9,339 nucleotides of DNA from a bacterium. GTDB taxonomy: Bacteria > Sumerlaeota > Sumerlaeia > UBA8349. Position numbers and translations under genes: made by a program. The notes under the pieces are model-generated. The model saw nothing but the letters and a program-made list of their open reading frames with translations. It was not told the origin of the DNA and searched no databases. Shown in pieces: positions 6,037-9,339 of the stretch. Where the stretch lies: NCBI GenBank assembly GCA_013203855.1, contig JABMPG010000113.1, positions 1 through 9,339 on the forward strand, in the 5' to 3' direction. Each line of letters opens with the position of its first letter. The first letter of the stretch is position 1.

Positions 6037-6239
6037 AAGCATGGCTTTGCATGAACCCGATAAGCCTGAGCGTTGACACAGGGCTTGCCAAGATCCCGGC
6101 GGCGATGGAGGGCGTGATTTCGATGCATGCTGTTTTCAAAACCAAGGCAGCGGCCAGAAAGATGCTGAAGGATAGAAACCTCATATTTTTAGAGGTAACC
6201 GTGACACCGCAGGTGAAAGGAGAAAGCCATGCCGGTTGA
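6033..6239 (+). CDS. Small hypothetical protein
   Basis: 68 residues from ATG 6033, overlapping the previous stop codon. It reads as a compact alpha/beta protein: a Met/Ile-rich first part, then HAVFKTKAAARKMLKDRNLIFLEVTV (strand-helix-strand; core at residues 32-57). The FKTKxxARKxL...LEVTV arrangement is seen in short phage proteins of unknown role. GAGGGGG about 9 bases upstream can serve as ribosome binding site. Its end overlaps the MazG-like gene by 11 bases. Confidence 0.6.
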   Translation: MKAWLCMNPISLSVDTGLAKIPAAMEGVISMHAVFKTKAAARKMLKDRNLIFLEVTVTPQVKGESHAG

Positions 6240-6543
6240 CCTGAGTAAACTGACTCATGATGACGTGATAACGCTTATCTTTGAGGAATTGGCGAAAGCG
6301 GAAAACAAGCACCCTGGATTTCCGGTTGACCCAATCCACGCCGCCGCAATTCTGGCTGAGGAAGCGGGGGAAACCGTACAAGCTAGCCTTGACTACGTGT
6401 ACCACGCGGGATCTCTCGACGAGATGGCGCACGAGGCCGCCCAGACCGCCGCGATGGGGCTGCGGTTTCTCCTGAACCTCAAACACTACCGGCGATATTC
6501 AGATTCTCCGTGCACAACGGAGGGCAATCTCCATGTCGGTTGA
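6229..6543 (+). CDS. MazG-like nucleotide pyrophosphohydrolase
   Basis: 104 residues, ATG 6229 with AAAGGAGA upstream. ELAKAENKHPGFPVDPIHAAAILAEE (start 20) leads into EEAGE at 44-48, the EExxE metal motif of all-alpha NTP pyrophosphatases. The second half of the metal site is expected around EMAHEAAQ (65-72); the usual ExxD reads E69-A-A-Q72, so the last acidic residue is replaced by Gln. The KHP.FP.DP and QTAAM features are familiar from phage MazG-like proteins. Such enzymes hydrolyse (d)NTPs to monophosphates, trimming nucleotide pools or lowering stress nucleotides. Residues after about 86 are poorly conserved and overlap the next gene by 11 bases. Its opening PVDLSKL is shared with the next gene. 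Confidence 0.7.
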   Translation: MPVDLSKLTHDDVITLIFEELAKAENKHPGFPVDPIHAAAILAEEAGETVQASLDYVYHAGSLDEMAHEAAQTAAMGLRFLLNLKHYRRYSDSPCTTEGNLHVG

Positions 6544-6859
6544 CCTGAGCAAATTGATCCCGCCGCCGAATTGCCCTGACGAAATCTGGCGGGACGATGA
6601 CGAAACGCCGCATATGTGGGTTATCACCCTGCCCGACAGGGCTTACATGGTAAACGATCTCTCGACACTCCCCCTGTCTGTCCGGAAATTCGCCTACTCG
6701 TTCGGCTGGGCTTTGTGGCGGCGGGAATACAATCGGGCACTGGCCGACGAGTATAGAACTCCCCAAGCCGAGCAAGCGAGAGCGAGGCGGAGACGGTTAG
6801 ACACCGGCCATGATCAGAGCGTTCTCTGGCGCACCGCGTTCGAGGAGGTGAGCCGATGA
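6533..6859 (+). CDS. Hypothetical protein sharing the VDLSKL start
   Basis: 108 residues from ATG 6533, with GGAGGG about 8 bases upstream, starting inside the MazG-like gene. The first eight residues MSVDLSKL nearly repeat those of the MazG-like protein, and the DNA matches at 22 of 25 positions (6229-6253 against 6533-6557). The rest is unrelated: DEIWRDDDETPHMWVITLP (16-34), a central FAYSFGWALWRREYN helix and a basic stretch ARARRRRL (82-89). No family recognised. The stop overlaps the next start as ATGA. Confidence 0.6.
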   Translation: MSVDLSKLIPPPNCPDEIWRDDDETPHMWVITLPDRAYMVNDLSTLPLSVRKFAYSFGWALWRREYNRALADEYRTPQAEQARARRRRLDTGHDQSVLWRTAFEEVSR

Positions 6860-7206
6860 GTGACCGACTGAGGGACGCAGTACAATCTGAATTGATTTCG
6901 TATCGATGCCAGTTCACACGGGACAACGAAGGAGACAGCCTTGCATTAGTCGATGTCCTATCACCTGATTCAACGATCAAACAAGGGAAACTCGAAATCG
7001 AACTACTTGCCGATGCGATCGCTTGCGCCGTAGAGAACGCCGTGGCCGCCGCTGAGCAGGCCGCGCTGGAAGAGGCGCTGGAACTGCTGAGGGAGTGTGA
7101 GTGGACCGCCTGGGGCACGCATTGTCCGATATGTGAGCGTTACCCTCTTCAGGGCCACGCCCCCGACTGCCGACTCGCCGCGCTGCTCAGGAGGGCCAAG
7201 CCATGA
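6856..7206 (+). CDS. Phage-type small protein with C2HC zinc site
   Basis: 116 residues, ATG 6856 behind AGGAGGTGAG. Residues 48-81 form Ala/Glu-rich helices (ELLADAIACAVENAVAAAEQ and following). The C-terminus carries Cys90-x2-Cys93, then GHAPDC with His101 and Cys105, and ends CRLAALLRRAKP. The CPxC...GHAxDC.LA..L pattern is common in short phage proteins and fits a zinc knuckle; function unknown. Its start region copies that of the DUF4406 gene (3075-3102 against 6843-6871). Four bases overlap the next gene. Confidence 0.65.
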   Translation: MSDRLRDAVQSELISYRCQFTRDNEGDSLALVDVLSPDSTIKQGKLEIELLADAIACAVENAVAAAEQAALEEALELLRECEWTAWGTHCPICERYPLQGHAPDCRLAALLRRAKP

Positions 7207-7520
7207 GTGCATCTATCAACCCCAACACCATGTATTCCAAGGCCGCCCTGGTCGAGATCATCGGCGAAAGCGCCTTCAAGTGCGCTCAGGACGCCGGGCT
7301 CTACGCCGTCGGCGACCGATACCTCGGGGCGAAAGCCATTGCGTCCCTCGCCATGGCTCACGACAATGTAGCCAGTCAGCGCGCCGCCAACCGCAAACAG
7401 AAAGGAGCAAACCATGAAGAAGCGGAAATGGCGACGCATCGCCAGACTGGACACCTACAGCCTGTACCGCGACGAAGGGGAGCCGCAGACGTTCTCCGCG
7501 CGCTGGAAAAGGCCGAATAG
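7203..7520 (+). CDS. INPN small protein, copy B (possible excisionase)
   Basis: 105 residues from ATG 7203, with AGGAGGG upstream, overlapping the previous stop codon. The first 50 residues are the same family as the protein at 3951: INPN..Y...LV..IG...F..AQ, GLYAVG and YLG. Residues after about 66 look like non-conserved read-through, rich in Arg, His and Gln, and the frame overlaps the integrase by 107 bases, an unusually long overlap in this window. The position directly before the integrase is where phage excisionases (recombination directionality factors) usually sit, and the helix-helix-hairpin-helix look would suit a small winged helix. That role is inference; the homology to copy A is seen directly. 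Confidence 0.65.
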   Translation: MSASINPNTMYSKAALVEIIGESAFKCAQDAGLYAVGDRYLGAKAIASLAMAHDNVASQRAANRKQKGANHEEAEMATHRQTGHLQPVPRRRGAADVLRALEKAE

Positions 7521-8610
7521 ACCGGGGTATGGATTCCAGATTTACCAGGCCCCAGACTCGGACGCCGCAACCCGACGGGCTGAACACCTGGCAAGAACAG
7601 ATGGAGTACGACACATAGCACCGAGATCGGCTGATATGGCGCTGGAAGACGCATTTCGAGCGGCCCTCAAATCTAGCCGGAGAGGCCCGTCAGCACAGAC
7701 GGATTGGCGCGTAGCCATCCTGTCGTTCGTTCGCTGGCTGGTCAAGCGCCACCCAGACGCGAGTATGTGGCGAGATCTCACCCGGGGGATCATCGGGGAA
7801 TATCTCGACGATCTGCGCAATCTCTCCGACAACGGGCGGCGCATGAGACTACAACCCATCCAACAGACTGATCGGCACATGGCTACGCGCCATGGCTGCC
7901 CCCGTATTGCTGAGGGGCTCAACCTCTCCCGGGGGCTCGCCAAACCCGTGGCGACGGTCTACATCATGGACGTATTGGATCTCATTGCCCACGCGCCGGT
8001 AGAGTTCGCCGCGGGAATCGCCCTCCAGGGCCTGGCCGGGCTCCGCCTGCAAGAGGCATATCGGCTTACCTGGGACCGCGTGGACCTCAAACGCGGGCTA
8101 GTCCAGATCTCGGGACAGGTCAAAACGGCGTGGTCCGAGCGAGTGATCCCAATACCGGCCATCGCGCGGGATGCGCTGAGAACAACGCCACGGGCCACCG
8201 TGAGGCCGATCCATGAGACTGAGCGGGTGTTTGGCCGGTATCAGACCTGGGCAGGCTACAGCAACGCGCTCAAGGCCATCGTCGCCGCGTGGAATCCAGC
8301 CGTCAAATGGGCGCCGAAGGATCTCCGTAAGGCTTTGCCTACCTGGGCGGCCGGGGAAGGGCTCACTGGTCCGATCCTCGAGCAATACCTCGGGCACGCG
8401 CCCAAGGGTGTCACCGCCCGGCACTACGTCCCCCGCCTGGCGAGCGTAACCCGGGGCGAACAGACCGAGCTAGACCGGGCGATGGGGCAATATCTGGGCC
8501 AGGTAGTAGACCCTCTTGAGGCGTGGATCGAGTCGGAAAACGCGAAAGAAGAGCGAAACGAAGAGACCGGATTTTCACCTTTTTGCACCCAAGCATCGGC
8601 GGACGCTTGA
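7414..8610 (+). CDS. int: Tyrosine recombinase, phage/island integrase
   Basis: 398 residues, ATG 7414 with GAAAGGAG 7 bases upstream. Residues 75-172 form the core-binding (SAM-like) domain with W98 and FVRWLVKRHP. The catalytic domain follows. Arg211 lies in GLAGLRLQEA and Lys237 in GQVKTAW. The usual HxxR box reads Lys302-D-L-Arg305. His328 is in YLGHAPKG and the nucleophile Tyr338 is in TARHYV. All core residues except the first His of HxxR are in place, so it should be active. It would cut and join attachment sites; the tRNA-Pro 3' end only 41 bases after its stop is the obvious chromosomal target. The N-terminal 70 residues may be an arm-binding domain. Its stop codon lies inside the inverted repeat at 8567-8626. 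Confidence 0.93.
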   Translation: MKKRKWRRIARLDTYSLYRDEGEPQTFSARWKRPNRPGYGFQIYQAPDSDAATRRAEHLARTDGVRHIAPRSADMALEDAFRAALKSSRRGPSAQTDWRVAILSFVRWLVKRHPDASMWRDLTRGIIGEYLDDLRNLSDNGRRMRLQPIQQTDRHMATRHGCPRIAEGLNLSRGLAKPVATVYIMDVLDLIAHAPVEFAAGIALQGLAGLRLQEAYRLTWDRVDLKRGLVQISGQVKTAWSERVIPIPAIARDALRTTPRATVRPIHETERVFGRYQTWAGYSNALKAIVAAWNPAVKWAPKDLRKALPTWAAGEGLTGPILEQYLGHAPKGVTARHYVPRLASVTRGEQTELDRAMGQYLGQVVDPLEAWIESENAKEERNEETGFSPFCTQASADA

Positions 8611-8626
8611 TAAAGTGAAAATCCGG
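8567..8626. repeat. Perfect 12-bp inverted repeat between integrase and tRNA
   Basis: CCGGATTTTCAC (8567-8578) and GTGAAAATCCGG (8615-8626) are exact complements around 36 bases, which contain a nested 5-bp pair CAAGC/GCTTG (8590-8594, 8605-8609). The left arm encodes integrase residues near the C-terminus and the right arm is downstream of the stop. The convergent integrase and tRNA genes could share it as a bidirectional terminator; on the minus strand the following sequence is pyrimidine-rich (TCTCTTCGTTTCG), on the + strand it is not. An integrase-binding site next to the attachment core is the other option. Confidence 0.65.
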
Positions 8627-8651
8627 CCATGCACAACCGCAGTAAACTCAA

Positions 8652-8700
8652 TGGTCGGGGCGACTGGACTTGAACCAGCGACCTCTTGACCCCCAGTCAA
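8652..8700 (-). other. Inferred attachment site (att) within the tRNA-Pro 3' half
   Basis: An integrase gene ends 41 bases from the 3' end of an intact tRNA, the usual arrangement after integration into a tRNA gene, where the element restores the 3' half. The att core would lie in the anticodon-to-T-arm or 3' end segment. No second partial copy of this segment exists in the window, so the other end of the element must lie to the left of position 1 and the core borders cannot be fixed here. Confidence 0.45.
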
Positions 8701-8727
8701 GCACGCTACCACCTGCGCCACGCCCCG
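8652..8727 (-). tRNA. tRNA-Pro (anticodon GGG)
   Basis: Read on the minus strand the 76 bases fold into a complete cloverleaf. The acceptor stem is CGGGGCG/CGCCCCG with the C1-G72 pair typical of tRNA-Pro. The D arm is GCGC/GCGT with loop AGGTGGTA. The anticodon stem is CTTGA/TCAAG with loop CTGGGGG, which gives anticodon GGG for CCC and CCU codons. The variable loop is AGGTC. The T arm is GCTGG/CCAGT with loop TTCAAGT. The discriminator is A and CCA is encoded (8652-8654 on the minus strand). The gene points toward the integrase and was probably the host insertion site. Confidence 0.96.
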
Positions 8728-8732
8728 ACTAA

Positions 8733-8783
8733 TCAGGCCCCGAGCGACCGAGGGGGTGGGGGGAAAAGCCACCCGAGGCCTGA
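8733..8783 (-). other. Interrupted hairpin in the tRNA leader
   Basis: TCAGGCC (8733-8739) pairs with GGCCTGA (8777-8783), and inside it GGGTGG (8755-8760) pairs with CCACCC (8769-8774), with a bulge of about 15 bases on one side. It lies between the proposed tRNA promoter and the mature tRNA 5' end, so it would form in the 5' leader removed by RNase P. A regulatory role is not shown. Confidence 0.35.
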
Positions 8784-8790
8784 GCGCTAC

Positions 8791-8819
8791 TTTATGCGAT
8801 GAAAAGGCCAGATTGTCAA
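8791..8819 (-). promoter_or_regulatory. Probable sigma70-type promoter of tRNA-Pro
   Basis: On the minus strand TTGACA (8819-8814) is a perfect -35 box and CATAAA (8796-8791) a 4/6 match to TATAAT at an ideal 17-base spacing. Transcription would begin near 8784, giving a leader of about 57 bases before the tRNA at 8727. No other feature on that strand explains it. Confidence 0.6.
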
Positions 8820-9339
8820 CAGGAAATCGGCAGCGGAAATCGTTTTGGAGGGACTTGCGTAGTCGAGAGAGCAACGCCGGTAGGGGGTGAATGGGGTGTC
8901 AAGTGTGTCGTTACCCCAGCCGACACGGGGAATTCGGTGGGGAGGAGCGAGCGGGAGGGGCGATCGGGACTCTCTTACCCCCCCCCGGAGGCCCGCGCGC
9001 CCTTTGAAACGTCGAGAGTAGGGAAGGATAACCCGCCAAAAACCGAGCGTAATGATGGGGGAGTTGGCGTAAAGCGCGTAATATCAGATCTGAGTAGGCG
9101 ACACTCCCGCCCAGAACAAGCCCTCCCCCTTTGCCCGAGCCAAGAGAAAAACCACCGATTTCGCAAGTCCCTCAGCCGACCCGAGGTGCCTTGGATTCGC
9201 TATTCGCGATGGGTTCTCTCTATCTGCCGTTATACCAGTTCGATACCTCTGTCTAAGTGACAATTCCGGCAGGGTTGACGAACGGTACGGGAAGAGCATC
9301 GAAAAACGGCAAGAACCTCTCACCGGATCGGTACAATGC
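8820..9339. other. 520-base stretch without a recognisable gene (host flank)
   Basis: No frame here shows both a ribosome binding site and protein-like composition. The longest + frame, about 153 codons from 8799 to 9260, has no Shine-Dalgarno and its translation is a mix of Arg, Ser, Gly and Pro without motifs. The stretch contains a run of nine C (8978-8986) and G-rich tracts around 8880-8960. It lies beyond the tRNA, so it is probably host intergenic DNA. I see no RNA gene or repeat in it. Confidence 0.5.

Noticed and set aside
6242..6257. Small palindrome TGAGT..ACTCA in the MazG-like gene start
   Set aside because: Five-base arms inside coding sequence, no second operator-like copy; judged coincidental.
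8799..9260. 153-codon + frame beyond the tRNA
   Set aside because: No Shine-Dalgarno, start overlaps the tRNA promoter region, composition not protein-like, crosses a C9 tract.
1..9339. CRISPR array, rRNA or insertion sequence
   Set aside because: No regularly spaced repeats, no rRNA-like segments, and no transposase or terminal inverted repeats with target duplications were seen on either strand.

Overview
The window is the integrase end of a mobile element, probably a temperate phage or phage-derived genomic island, inserted at a proline tRNA gene in a high-GC bacterium. Every convincing protein gene lies on the + strand. They are tightly packed with overlapping stop and start codons, carry strong purine-rich ribosome binding sites, and many are small proteins of unknown function. 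This is typical of the early/accessory region of a phage. The host is not certain. The GC content and the style of the integrase and methylase recall Planctomycetes, but that is an impression from memory, not a search result.

Layout. Positions 1-504 hold the tail of an ERCC4/XPF-type nuclease. Positions 580-1530 encode a very acidic unknown protein. A small membrane protein (1601-1879) follows, with a long U-tract-less hairpin on either side. Next comes an overlapping run: ASCH domain protein (1903-2346), DUF5131/Gp37-Gp68 three-Cys protein (2333-3094), DUF4406 nucleoside-deoxyribosyltransferase-like protein (3087-3506) and RusA Holliday-junction resolvase (3503-3934). A 59-residue protein (3951-4130) then overlaps a C-terminal fragment of a beta-class DNA methyltransferase that lacks its catalytic DPPY half (4084-4467). 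Positions 4606-7206 carry a chain of small genes: several zinc-binding candidates, a 35-residue membrane peptide, coiled-coil proteins and a MazG-like pyrophosphohydrolase. A second copy of the 59-residue family (7203-7520) overlaps the tyrosine integrase (7414-8610).

The element ends against tRNA-Pro(GGG), encoded on the minus strand at 8652-8727 with its 3' end facing the integrase. That is the classic geometry of integration into a tRNA 3' end. The tRNA has a plausible sigma70 promoter with a 17-bp spacer. The last 520 bases appear to be host DNA without a convincing gene.

How the parts may work together: the ERCC4 nuclease and RusA fit replication/recombination of the element. ASCH, DUF5131, DUF4406 and MazG-like proteins fit RNA or nucleotide metabolism. 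The integrase, perhaps with the small 7203 protein as directionality factor, would handle integration and excision. The most interesting unexplained items are the duplicated small family (3951 and 7203), re-used gene-start sequences at two other gene pairs, the perfect 12-bp inverted repeat between integrase and tRNA, and the half methyltransferase.
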